A DNA stretch of 64,000 nucleotides from Tenacibaculum holothuriorum (lineage in GTDB: Bacteria; Bacteroidota; Bacteroidia; Flavobacteriales; Flavobacteriaceae), in assembly GCF_002120225.1 (NCBI RefSeq), contig NZ_LAPZ01000011.1, positions 62,001 through 126,000 on the forward strand. The letters run 5' to 3'. Position numbers and translations under genes: made by a program. A model generated the notes under the pieces. It searched no databases. It was not told where the DNA came from and worked only from the letters and a program-made list of their open reading frames with translations. Positions 1 through 7,290 of this stretch are shown piece after piece; the first letter of the stretch is position 1, and the number at the start of each line of letters is the position of its first letter.

Positions 1-651
1 ATCGTACATATTTAATGTACCTTCATGTAGGTGTGCTAAGTGATAATGATCAATATTATTTTCAACTACAATCTTCCAGTTAGCTTTTATTTCTTTTTCG
101 TAATATCCTTCTTGGTATTCTACTAATTCCTCTGGAATGTGAGGACCTAAATGAGGTTCAACTCCTTTAAAATATTCCATTAAACTTGGAGCATTTTTTT
201 CTGGATGTACGAATAACATTCCTTTAAAAATATCAACTGATGCTTCGTGAAGATTTAATCCGCAATCGTGTAATTCCTTATTACATAAATCAGGGAATTC
301 TTCTTCTTTTTTAGGAATACTTACTAGTTTTCCTTCTAAATCATACGTCCAATCGTGGTACGGACAGGTAATTGCTTTTTTAGCTTTACCTACTGCACGT
401 AATAATTGCGTTCCTCTATGACGACACATATTATGGAAAGCACGTAAACGATTGTCTCTTCCTTTAATAATAAAAATATTGTTTAATCCTGCTTGAACAG
501 AAATATAGTCTCCTGGGTTTGCTACATCTTCAACCAAACCAGCAAATTGCCATGTTTTGCTAAAAACGTGTTTCATTTCTAAATCAAACCACTCTTGAGA
601 TGTATATGCTTCTACGGGAAGCGCATGCATCATGGTTTTTTTGTTAGCCAT
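1..651 (-). CDS. Rieske 2Fe-2S ring-hydroxylating oxygenase, alpha-subunit type (C-terminus cut by window edge)
   Basis: The reading frame opens at ATG 651 and is still open at base 1, giving the first 217 residues. The Rieske [2Fe-2S] ligands are visible as C76-x-H78 and C96-x2-H99 (CRHRG and CPYHDW). The start of the catalytic domain shows the mononuclear-iron signature D201-x2-H204-x4-H209 within NNIDHYHLAHLH. This is the layout of aromatic ring-hydroxylating dioxygenase alpha subunits and related Rieske monooxygenases, which use electrons from a reductase to hydroxylate or demethylate a substrate. The substrate cannot be read from this part. The gene lies 41 nt downstream of the small membrane protein at 693-917, on the same strand as the cytochrome-containing protein further upstream, and is probably co-transcribed with them. 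Confidence 0.9.
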   Translation of the reverse strand, partial: MANKKTMMHALPVEAYTSQEWFDLEMKHVFSKTWQFAGLVEDVANPGDYISVQAGLNNIFIIKGRDNRLRAFHNMCRHRGTQLLRAVGKAKKAITCPYHDWTYDLEGKLVSIPKKEEEFPDLCNKELHDCGLNLHEASVDIFKGMLFVHPEKNAPSLMEYFKGVEPHLGPHIPEELVEYQEGYYEKEIKANWKIVVENNIDHYHLAHLHEGTLNMYD

Positions 652-692
652 AAACTTTTAGTGTTTAATATTGTTAGTTACGTTGTGTGTTT

Positions 693-917
693 TTATAATA
701 ATCCGAAGTAATTATACCAAGCGCCAATTTCTACGACAGTTAAAATAATTACAAGGATTAAATAGTCTTTCCAACTAAATGGATTATTGTATGTAAAATA
801 GTCGATAACTGACCAAAGTATTATTAAAGCTACCCAAATTATTAAGGAGCTAGTACCATATTGTGCCATGATAAAGTAGGCAATTATCGAGATTATTGTT
901 GTTAATAAAAGTTTCAT
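693..917 (-). CDS. Small membrane protein, 74 aa
   Basis: A 74-residue, very hydrophobic protein with three likely membrane segments (about residues 3-20, 24-42 and 51-70) and short polar loops containing NNPFSWKD. No known domain is recognised. It sits 31 nt downstream of the 949-2409 gene and 41 nt upstream of the Rieske gene, so it is likely the middle gene of one transcript. It loosely resembles in size and topology the two-helix proteins at 7046-7285 and 8147-8461, but it lacks their NWQW motif, so homology is not claimed. Confidence 0.7.
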   Translation of the reverse strand: MKLLLTTIISIIAYFIMAQYGTSSLIIWVALIILWSVIDYFTYNNPFSWKDYLILVIILTVVEIGAWYNYFGLL

Positions 918-948
918 TAGTTACTGAATTTCTTTGTTAAGTAATTTA

Positions 949-2409
949 CTAATTTTCAATTAAACCGTCTTTTTTCCACTTAAAAACAATTAAACGATCT
1001 TTTAAAGAAAGAGGTTCTGTTGGTGGCATTGGTTTAGTTTTACTATTCATACGTTTAATTAAACCTCTTTTTTCGATGGCTTTTTTAACGTTTTTAAAAT
1101 TTGTTAAGTCTAAGTTAGCGCTTGGGTCTGGTCCGCCATGACATGTAATACAGTTGTTAAAAATTATTTTTTTAACATCACTGTCGTAGGTTACTTCCCA
1201 ATCGATTACAGGAACTTCTTCTTTGCTATCATCTTTAATTTTAGGTGAATAAAAATCGGTTCCTAAACTGTTGTAAAAATAGTCGTTACTAACGTTGTTC
1301 ATGTCATTAATCATTATTTCGGTATCTTCTTCAGGAGATACTTCAACCATAACGCTTTTGTTTATTAAATCTCCTTTTGAGATTATGAAATCATGATTCA
1401 TATCTGCAACTACTGTTACATAATATGTGCCTGGATGTACGTAGGTAAATAAAAATTCATCTTCATTATTTGTTAAAAAAGGATATAAAATTGTGGTGTT
1501 AAAATCATCTCTATTTTTTACGATTTTTCCTCTTTTGTCTACAAACGGTTTGGTAGAAACATACAATGCAATTTGTTTGTTATTTGCTTTAAATGGTCTT
1601 TTAAATTTAACTTTTAGAGTTGAAAGGTATGGGTAATCTTTAATAGTTACTGGATCCAAAGCCGCCTTTGCCATTTTGTAAACATTGTCGTTAGTTTCTG
1701 ATTGCCAAAGGAAAGATGCCGATTTTTTCATGTATAAATACGAATCATCAAACCCACTTGGAAAACTATAAGCAATCTCCTTTTGAGGGAAATTAAACTT
1801 TGTAGAAGTTTCTTTAGCTAAATCGTTGGCATATTTCTTACCTTTAAAGGTCATGTGTCTTTTAGCAGCAGGATTTGCTCCTAGTTTACTTGTATAAGAG
1901 TTCCAGTATAAGCTATCGTTTTTAAAACGAAGTTCCATATACATTGTGTTTTCTCCACCAACAGCATCTACCAATCTATAGTAGCTTCCGTTTTCGGTGC
2001 TATCTGCTTTATCTAATACAAAATAACTTGTACGGTAAATTCCGTTTAAAACACCTCCGTTACGAGCCATAATAGTTTTGGTTCCTTTAAAGTCTGCTAC
2101 GAAAAAGGAGTTGAATAAATTTCCCATAGAACCCCCTTCGTGAATACCGTGCACGTGTGATTTAGAAATAGCTCTATAATCCCAACCAAACCAGTTAAAG
2201 TTAATTCCTGCAACACTATTAATCCCTATCCATTGACCTTGAATTTTATCAAGTAAATCGAAACCTTTTTTTTCAATATTAACAGGTTCAAAAGAAGAAT
2301 TAATATTCTTGTAGTTTCTGGTTTTGTCATTTTTAACAAAACCAAAAATGACAAATGACAAAGCAATTAGGGAAATTAAAAAAAGTGATTTATTGAATTG
2401 ATTTTTCAT
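949..2409 (-). CDS. Lipocalin-like domain protein fused to a C-terminal cytochrome c domain
   Basis: I start at ATG 2409 (486 aa) rather than at the upstream ATG 2481, because a good -7 box (TAAATTTG, 2486-2479) overlaps the upstream ATG, and because MKNQFNKSLFL followed by a hydrophobic run looks like a signal or anchor peptide. The N-terminal half starts with a GQWIG motif, typical of beta-barrel lipocalin/nitrobindin-like folds, and has a conserved histidine motif SHVHGIHEGG. A beta-rich middle region follows. The C-terminal ~85 residues carry one c-type haem site (CITCH) and a later KPMPP methionine that could be the distal ligand. The protein is collinear with two separate neighbours (8991-10169 and 10174-10536). 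It is probably periplasmic and membrane-attached; the haem suggests electron transfer. The function is unknown. Confidence 0.8.
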   Translation of the reverse strand: MKNQFNKSLFLISLIALSFVIFGFVKNDKTRNYKNINSSFEPVNIEKKGFDLLDKIQGQWIGINSVAGINFNWFGWDYRAISKSHVHGIHEGGSMGNLFNSFFVADFKGTKTIMARNGGVLNGIYRTSYFVLDKADSTENGSYYRLVDAVGGENTMYMELRFKNDSLYWNSYTSKLGANPAAKRHMTFKGKKYANDLAKETSTKFNFPQKEIAYSFPSGFDDSYLYMKKSASFLWQSETNDNVYKMAKAALDPVTIKDYPYLSTLKVKFKRPFKANNKQIALYVSTKPFVDKRGKIVKNRDDFNTTILYPFLTNNEDEFLFTYVHPGTYYVTVVADMNHDFIISKGDLINKSVMVEVSPEEDTEIMINDMNNVSNDYFYNSLGTDFYSPKIKDDSKEEVPVIDWEVTYDSDVKKIIFNNCITCHGGPDPSANLDLTNFKNVKKAIEKRGLIKRMNSKTKPMPPTEPLSLKDRLIVFKWKKDGLIEN

Positions 2410-2478
2410 GTATAAACATTTTAAATATTGGGTGAGAGATTTCCTTACCAGAAGTCTTAAATCTGATTTTTTGAAAGA

Positions 2479-2486
2479 CAAATTTA
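2479..2486 (-). promoter_or_regulatory. Predicted -7 promoter element TAAATTTG
   Basis: TAAATTTG on the minus strand matches the Bacteroidota -7 consensus TAnnTTTG. The expected transcript start near 2473 gives a leader of about 60 nt to ATG 2409. It lies inside the ORF extension that starts at 2481, which argues against that longer start. Confidence 0.6.
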
Positions 2487-2507
2487 GACTATGCTAAAGT
2501 CTAAATT
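2481..2507. promoter_or_regulatory. 10-bp perfect inverted repeat overlapping the promoter
   Basis: Arms AATTTAGACT (2481-2490) and AGTCTAAATT (2498-2507) are perfectly complementary around a 7-nt centre. One arm overlaps the -7 box and the other lies near the -30 region, the usual place for a repressor operator. No DNA-binding partner can be named. Confidence 0.5.
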
Positions 2508-2522
2508 GTTTGTCATTTTTTA

Positions 2523-2538
2523 TTTGACACAGGTCAAA
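2523..2538. promoter_or_regulatory. Fnr/Crp-like operator TTTGAC-N4-GTCAAA (site 1)
   Basis: Perfect 6-bp inverted repeat with a 4-bp spacer (acag). Its centre lies about 58 bp upstream of the predicted start of the 949-2409 transcript, near the class I activator position. The TTGA(C/T)-N4-(A/G)TCAA pattern is that of the Fnr/Dnr branch of the Crp/Fnr family. The same 12 bases recur at 8515-8530. Confidence 0.65.
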
Positions 2539-2563
2539 AAAACGTTTTTAAGTTTAAGGTTTG

Positions 2564-3091
2564 TTATTTTTGTTTTTTCCAAGTTTCAACGCCACTTTGA
2601 CCATAATAATCGTAGCTTAATTCGAAGGTACTTTTATTAAGAAACTTGATTTTACAAGGTACATCGTACTTTTTGCCTTCATAGGATATTTTGTAAATGC
2701 CTTTTCCGTTCTTTTTGTTAAAGGATTTAATGATCAATGTTTTTAAAGGAGAAACTTTTTCGCCATATCCATTTTCGTCTTGAACTTCGTATGTGTAAGC
2801 ATTAAATATTGTTCCTTCTTTTTTGATGTTGTAAACCATAGCGCCACCAAGGTCTTTGTATGCTACTTTCCATTTACCAGAAAGCATTACTTTAGAATTG
2901 CTGGTTGTGGGTTTATTACTCTTAGATTGAGGTTCTTTATACTCGTATATTTCTGTAGGATAATCATTCTTTTCAGAATTAATTTCCCAATCTATTTCTG
3001 ATGGATATAACGCATAAAATATCAACAATGCTAAACCTCCTAGTATGATAAAATATCCTAAAATCTTAAATATTACGTTTGATGTTTTCAT
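2564..3091 (-). CDS. Membrane-anchored protein with a C-terminal SGKW (DUF2147-like) domain
   Basis: 175 residues. An N-terminal membrane helix (about residues 9-27) is followed by a charged, Ser/Pro-rich linker and a compact beta-rich domain from about residue 70 that begins LSGKWKV and ends ETWKKQK. The opening GKW and closing (T/E)WxK pattern resembles the small lipocalin-like domain also seen at 4664-5029 and 8573-8980. It lies 11 nt downstream of the fatty acid hydroxylase gene, so the two are probably co-transcribed. The function is unknown; a location on the periplasmic face of the inner membrane is inferred. Confidence 0.7.
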   Translation of the reverse strand: MKTSNVIFKILGYFIILGGLALLIFYALYPSEIDWEINSEKNDYPTEIYEYKEPQSKSNKPTTSNSKVMLSGKWKVAYKDLGGAMVYNIKKEGTIFNAYTYEVQDENGYGEKVSPLKTLIIKSFNKKNGKGIYKISYEGKKYDVPCKIKFLNKSTFELSYDYYGQSGVETWKKQK

Positions 3092-3102
3092 ATGCTGATT
3101 TT

Positions 3103-4086
3103 TTAGTTTTTATCGGTTTGGGGTGGATAAGTTTGTCCATCTGGCATCCAATGAGGTCGTTTTATAAAAGATAAAAGTTTGTTGCTAAATCCTTTGGTGT
3201 GTTTTAATTTATGGTAAAAACGTGTAATTCCATGAAAGAATACTTTTACTGGGTTTACACTATCTAGTGCTTCTGAAATTCCATAAACTACTTTTTCCTC
3301 TTCTGGTTCAAAAGTACCTAACATTCTATCCCAAATAATTAAAATTCCAGCGTAATTTTTATCCCAATATTGACGATTAGAACCGTGATGTACACGATGG
3401 TGAGATGGTGTGTTAAAAATATATTCGATTGGTTTTAAAAGTTTACCAATAATCTCGGTGTGTAATACAGCTTGAAAGGTTTGTACAAATAATTCGGCTG
3501 CTAGCATTAAAAACGGATTAAAACCGAACATTACGGCTGGGATTGAGAAGAATAAAGGGAAAAACCCATCTAAAGGACCAAAACGATATGCTACTGACAT
3601 ATTAAAATGTGGTGAGCTGTGGTGTACTGTATGAGTTACCCAACCAGCAGCTAATTCGTGCATTAAACGATGTTCCCAATAATAAAGAAAGTCTGCTAAT
3701 AAAATACATGAAGCAATGGTTACCCAAGTTAGTGGTAATTCATCAAAAAAGCGATATTCCCATGCCCAAGCATATAGTTTTAAGGCAAATAAAAGTCCTA
3801 AAATATAGTTGATAACTCCAAATGCACCTACAGTTATTAAGTTAGCAACAGAGTCTAGTACTAAATTTTTATTTAGTCGTTTTGTGAAAAAGTAACGTGC
3901 TAACTCAAGAATAAAAAATGGTATAATGATATACAAAATACTTAAGCTATTGAAGATGTAAAAAAAAGTATCTACGGTTTCGTTACTGTATTCTGGTATG
4001 TTAAAATTATCTGCTACATAGTGAGGTATTCCAATTATAGTAGCTAGAATTACAATACTGTAAGTAATTAATCTTATTTTGCTCAT
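3103..4086 (-). CDS. Sterol desaturase / fatty acid hydroxylase family membrane protein
   Basis: 327 residues with several membrane helices. It shows the three histidine clusters of the FA_hydroxylase superfamily: H139-x3-H143 (HRLMH), H152-x2-H155-H156 (HTVHH) and H229-H230-x2-H233-H234 (HHRVHH), which bind a di-iron centre. Members hydroxylate or desaturate lipids such as fatty acids, sterols or carotenoids at the membrane; the substrate here cannot be deduced. It is upstream of, and close to, the 2564-3091 gene. A long hairpin (4131-4185) separates it from the upstream operon, so it probably has its own promoter. Confidence 0.9.
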   Translation of the reverse strand: MSKIRLITYSIVILATIIGIPHYVADNFNIPEYSNETVDTFFYIFNSLSILYIIIPFFILELARYFFTKRLNKNLVLDSVANLITVGAFGVINYILGLLFALKLYAWAWEYRFFDELPLTWVTIASCILLADFLYYWEHRLMHELAAGWVTHTVHHSSPHFNMSVAYRFGPLDGFFPLFFSIPAVMFGFNPFLMLAAELFVQTFQAVLHTEIIGKLLKPIEYIFNTPSHHRVHHGSNRQYWDKNYAGILIIWDRMLGTFEPEEEKVVYGISEALDSVNPVKVFFHGITRFYHKLKHTKGFSNKLLSFIKRPHWMPDGQTYPPQTDKN

Positions 4087-4130
4087 TGTATAGGTGTTAC
4101 GTTTATAAAAATAAAGAATGTATTGTTAAA

Positions 4131-4185
4131 TACTAAACTTGTTTTAGAGTAATTTAATGTGTTAAATTCTGAAACAAGTTTAGTA
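4131..4185. terminator. Long intergenic hairpin with 14-bp perfect outer stem
   Basis: Outer arms TACTAAACTTGTTT (4131-4144) and AAACAAGTTTAGTA (4172-4185) pair perfectly, and a nested 7-bp stem AATTTAA/TTAAATT (4151-4157/4162-4168) closes on TGTG. It lies between the 3' end of the 4195-4656 gene and the start of the hydroxylase gene. There is no clear U-tract on the minus strand, so it may be a terminator, an RNA-processing stem or part of a regulatory region. Confidence 0.45.
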
Positions 4186-4194
4186 CGAATAAGT

Positions 4195-4656
4195 TTATTC
4201 TCTTACTAAAGGCATTTGACTTGAAAGTTTAAAATCTCTAGCAACTTCAATATAATGATCTATTTGTAAAAAACGCAGGTACTTTTTTATAGGTAAATGC
4301 TTTTTTATTTTTTTGAAGTATTTGTTTTTTAAAGCTCTTAATTCTTTCTCAGATTTATTCATTCTTTTTAAGATGTTTTCTGCTCCTCTGGCTGATAGTT
4401 TGCTATAATCTGTTAAGAAAATATTTACTTCTTTAGCAAAAACTTCATCCTTTTTAGTTAAATATTCATTTAAAATAGGCCAAAAAGCATTGGTTTCAGA
4501 TTCGGTAAAATTCATGTTATATCTAATGATGTCTTTATATTCTTTATCTGCCATTTCAATAGCATAACGAATTTTATCTTGCTTGTTTTGTGCTGTTGTT
4601 TTGATGCTTATAAATGCAATGATTATGATTGTGAAAATTGTTTTAAATGTTTTCAT
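4195..4656 (-). CDS. Secreted helical protein, Spy/CpxP-like
   Basis: 153 residues with a clear signal peptide (to about residue 22, ending TTAQ). The mature part is almost entirely charged alpha helix, with FWPILNEYLTKKDEVF early and a basic stretch followed by LRFLQIDHYI. This order resembles the periplasmic helical proteins related to Spy/CpxP that are common in Bacteroidota, often next to sigma-factor genes; the assignment is tentative. It is the last gene of a tight three-gene run (5808 to 4195) with 5-7 nt gaps, all three products exported. Confidence 0.65.
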   Translation of the reverse strand: MKTFKTIFTIIIIAFISIKTTAQNKQDKIRYAIEMADKEYKDIIRYNMNFTESETNAFWPILNEYLTKKDEVFAKEVNIFLTDYSKLSARGAENILKRMNKSEKELRALKNKYFKKIKKHLPIKKYLRFLQIDHYIEVARDFKLSSQMPLVRE

Positions 4657-4663
4657 AATTGAT

Positions 4664-5029
4664 TTATTTAATTTTTGTCCAAGTGTCTTTTTGAGTTAAC
4701 ATTCCCCATTTATAGGAAAGTTCTATCGTGTTTTTATTAATTATTTTTAAGGTTCCTTTGTATTGTTGTTTTTTATCAATAACAAAGTTTCCTGTATACT
4801 TATTAGGTTTTTTTTTCTTGAAATTGGTCATGAAAATACCTAAGTACTGTTTTTCGTATTTTTTAGGAGTAGCTTCAATAATTTCTCCATAAAATAATTC
4901 GTCTTGTTCTTGTATCTGAGCAACCAGGGTTGTTTTGGAGTTTTTATATTTCCACTTTCCAGTGATTTGTGAGGTAGCAGATGATGAAATTATTACTAAA
5001 AAAACAATAGTTATATGAAGTCTCATCAT
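4664..5029 (-). CDS. Secreted DUF2147-like protein
   Basis: 121 residues: a signal peptide of about 20 residues, then ITGKWKYKNSKTTL, a central LGIFMTNFKKKKPNKYTGNF segment and a closing DTWTKIK. The order (G-K-W at the start, G-I with an N-rich loop in the middle, W-T-(K/R) at the end) is that of DUF2147, a small beta-barrel domain of unknown function secreted by many Proteobacteria and Bacteroidota. It lies between two other exported-protein genes at 5- and 7-nt distances. The related proteins at 2564-3091 and 8573-8980 suggest that this fold has multiplied in the locus. Confidence 0.75.
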   Translation of the reverse strand: MMRLHITIVFLVIISSSATSQITGKWKYKNSKTTLVAQIQEQDELFYGEIIEATPKKYEKQYLGIFMTNFKKKKPNKYTGNFVIDKKQQYKGTLKIINKNTIELSYKWGMLTQKDTWTKIK

Positions 5030-5034
5030 AACTT

Positions 5035-5808
5035 TTACTTTAAAGTTATCGTTTCTCTATTTCCATTTTTATCAGTAAAGATGGCTTTGTTATCACATTT
5101 TCCATCTCCGTAATCTAATGTGCCACTATTGTCTCCGTCTATAATTTTTAGTTTTCCTTCAGAATAAAATCTACAGTTTAGTTTTTTAATTAAAGGAGTT
5201 GTGATTTCTAATACATATTCTTTATTGTCTCGTAATTTGGCATTTACTGAACCAGTAGTTTCTGTATAATGTTCATCTTTATTAATTTTAATAATTCTAG
5301 TGCTTCTATATGTAGAGTTAGAATTATCTTTCCAAATAATATTAACATTAGCGTTTGTAGTAATAGTACGAGTGTTATTTCGATTAACAATTTCTCTTAA
5401 CTCACTTCCTTTTACTTTAATGCCATTAATTATTAATTCGTTAAAGTTGGTTTTTATCTCAATTAATCGCTTAGGTATTTCGTTATTGTAAATGTATTCT
5501 AAGATCATCTTACCTTTGATTTCTCCATTTTTTCTTGAACACTTTTCTTTAAAATTAAAGGTTATTGTTTTTGAATTGCTGGTTTCTTTGGTTGTGTAAG
5601 AACCGCAGAATTTAGTGTCTAGTTTTGGATCTTTAGAAATATTATCAACATCGAATATTAAATCATCAATGTCAGAAATAATAGTTTTAGCTTCTGCTAT
5701 TCTATTTAGTATGTTTAGATTAACAGGTTTTACAATTTCGTCTCTATTTGAACAACTGAAAATTGATAGTGTAATAATTGCTAAAAAAAAGATTTTATAA
5801 GTTCTCAT
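5035..5808 (-). CDS. Lipoprotein of unknown function
   Basis: The start is placed at ATG 5808 (257 aa) instead of 5835, because MRTYKIFFLAIITLSIFSC is a standard lipoprotein signal peptide with its lipobox cysteine at residue 19, and the upstream extension is not signal-like. The mature protein begins with a short helical segment (VNLNILNRIAEAKTIISDID) and continues with repeated beta strands. It contains conserved-looking cysteines (KFCGSYT, NCRFYS, GKCDNK). No family is recognised. It is the first gene of a three-gene operon of exported proteins. Confidence 0.7.
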   Translation of the reverse strand: MRTYKIFFLAIITLSIFSCSNRDEIVKPVNLNILNRIAEAKTIISDIDDLIFDVDNISKDPKLDTKFCGSYTTKETSNSKTITFNFKEKCSRKNGEIKGKMILEYIYNNEIPKRLIEIKTNFNELIINGIKVKGSELREIVNRNNTRTITTNANVNIIWKDNSNSTYRSTRIIKINKDEHYTETTGSVNAKLRDNKEYVLEITTPLIKKLNCRFYSEGKLKIIDGDNSGTLDYGDGKCDNKAIFTDKNGNRETITLK

Positions 5809-5939
5809 AATTTTTGGGTTTAAATTCTGAGGCAAATCTATTTTAGTAAAAAGGATTAAACGTTTTTCCCTATAAAACGAGACGAAAAAAAGTGTCTTGT
5901 ATTATCGGGAGTGTATTTAAGTTGTTGTTTTTGAAGTTT

Positions 5940-7049
5940 TTATATTTTGTTTTCTTTTTTGAATTGAGAAGGCGTTTTATTGGTGGATTTTTTAAAAGCT
6001 GCATAAAAAGCAGCCTTACTATTAAAGCCAACATCTAAAGATATAGCATAAATTGTATCGGGTTTGTTTGCTAGTAATTTTGTTTTTGCTGCTTCTATTC
6101 TGTGTGCATTAATATAGTCAGTAAAACTCATATTTGCAGTTTGGTTTATAGCTTGCGAAATATGATGTATCGATTTGTTTAATTTCTCTGCTATTGTGTT
6201 TAGTTTTAAGTCAAACTCTAAATACAATTTTTCTGAAGTAACTAATTTTTCTATTTCATTAAATAAACCTGTAGCATCTGTTAAAGAAGATTTAGCATAT
6301 TTTTTCTGGATGTTTTTAGGTAAGTCTTTGAAATTTCCTGTAAATGCAAAAACAGGAAAATGCATAATGCTGTAAGCAAATAAAAAGAAGAACATAGCCA
6401 ATATGGTGGTGTCTAATTTTATATGAAAATCGAAATATTGTTCATCATACAAAGCAATCATATTGTTAATAAACATTATTATTTGAAATATGATTGTAGA
6501 TAAAATTATAATCTTAATCCATTTAAATTGAGTTCTTTTCTCAGGAGTTAAATCAATAGTTAATGGTGTTTTAATAAAAGCTTTATATGCAGAGAAACTT
6601 AAATAAATGTTTATTAAACTAGCCCAAAAATATTCCCAAGAAACCCAATACAAAAAATTATAGTAATTCTCCTTAATTAAAAATTCATTAATACTATTGT
6701 ATTGAAAAAAGTAGAGTAAGAATACTATTTTAAAGATTGAATAAACTATAATGTATATAAACCATTTTTTTATTAATAGTCTATTGTTTAAGAATTGCGA
6801 GATAAAGTAATATAAAATAAACCCTATTAAATGGTAGAGAAGATAAGAACCGCCAACATAAACATTGTCTTCTCCTACAGTACTATAAAGGAAGTAGTCT
6901 AAACACGTATAACTAAAAATAAAAATTAAAAAGCTTAATGTATATTTTAGTTTTTTGTTTACTCCTAATCCTGTTTTTTTGAAAAAGACTAGAAAGGTTA
7001 GTAACAAACCAGTTATAGTTCCAATTAATGAAATTGTATTTATTATCAT
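5940..7049 (-). CDS. Membrane-bound AraC-family transcriptional regulator
   Basis: 369 residues. The first ~240 residues form about seven membrane helices. The C-terminal ~100 residues are an AraC/XylS double helix-turn-helix (LNTIAEKLNKSIHHISQAIN, then TIYAISLDVGFNSKAAFYAAFKK and TPSQFKK). This fusion of a multi-pass membrane sensor with an AraC domain is common in Flavobacteriia. It probably senses a membrane signal and controls nearby genes. The start overlaps the stop of the 79-aa gene upstream by 4 nt (ATGA type), placing it last in the operon that begins at 8461. Confidence 0.88.
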   Translation of the reverse strand: MIINTISLIGTITGLLLTFLVFFKKTGLGVNKKLKYTLSFLIFIFSYTCLDYFLYSTVGEDNVYVGGSYLLYHLIGFILYYFISQFLNNRLLIKKWFIYIIVYSIFKIVFLLYFFQYNSINEFLIKENYYNFLYWVSWEYFWASLINIYLSFSAYKAFIKTPLTIDLTPEKRTQFKWIKIIILSTIIFQIIMFINNMIALYDEQYFDFHIKLDTTILAMFFFLFAYSIMHFPVFAFTGNFKDLPKNIQKKYAKSSLTDATGLFNEIEKLVTSEKLYLEFDLKLNTIAEKLNKSIHHISQAINQTANMSFTDYINAHRIEAAKTKLLANKPDTIYAISLDVGFNSKAAFYAAFKKSTNKTPSQFKKENKI

Positions 7050-7285
7050 AATAAGTTTAAGTGATTAGCAATAGCTAAAAACGTTAATATAGACCAAAAT
7101 ATGGTCATAAACCAATATAGTTTTGGTGCATCTTTTTGTGTAACTGCTTCAACGAAATGAATTTCTTTACTAATAATAATGTTTAGTAGCCCTAAAAATA
7201 AGAGTAAAGCCCAAAACCATTGCCAATTAAATAAAATAGCTAAAAAAGTAAGTATAAGAGCTAAACTTGTTTTCCAATATTTCAT
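7046..7285 (-). CDS. Two-helix membrane protein, NWQW family (copy 1)
   Basis: 79 residues with two to three membrane helices. It is a paralogue of the protein at 8147-8461: both have the motif NWQWxW in the first helix, then I/V-F-x5 followed by HFVEAV / YFIEPV, then P-x-L-(Y/F)-W at the start of the second helix. Nothing is known of its function. The two copies flank the ABC-transporter membrane-domain gene in one operon, suggesting that all three products work together in the inner membrane. Confidence 0.75.
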   Translation of the reverse strand: MKYWKTSLALILTFLAILFNWQWFWALLLFLGLLNIIISKEIHFVEAVTQKDAPKLYWFMTIFWSILTFLAIANHLNLL

Positions 7286-7290
7286 TTGGT

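Noticed and set aside
2410-2481. Longer N-terminus for the cytochrome fusion protein (ATG 2481)
   Set aside because: It would start inside the -7 box and dyad, and it hides the hydrophobic signal segment that begins at ATG 2409.
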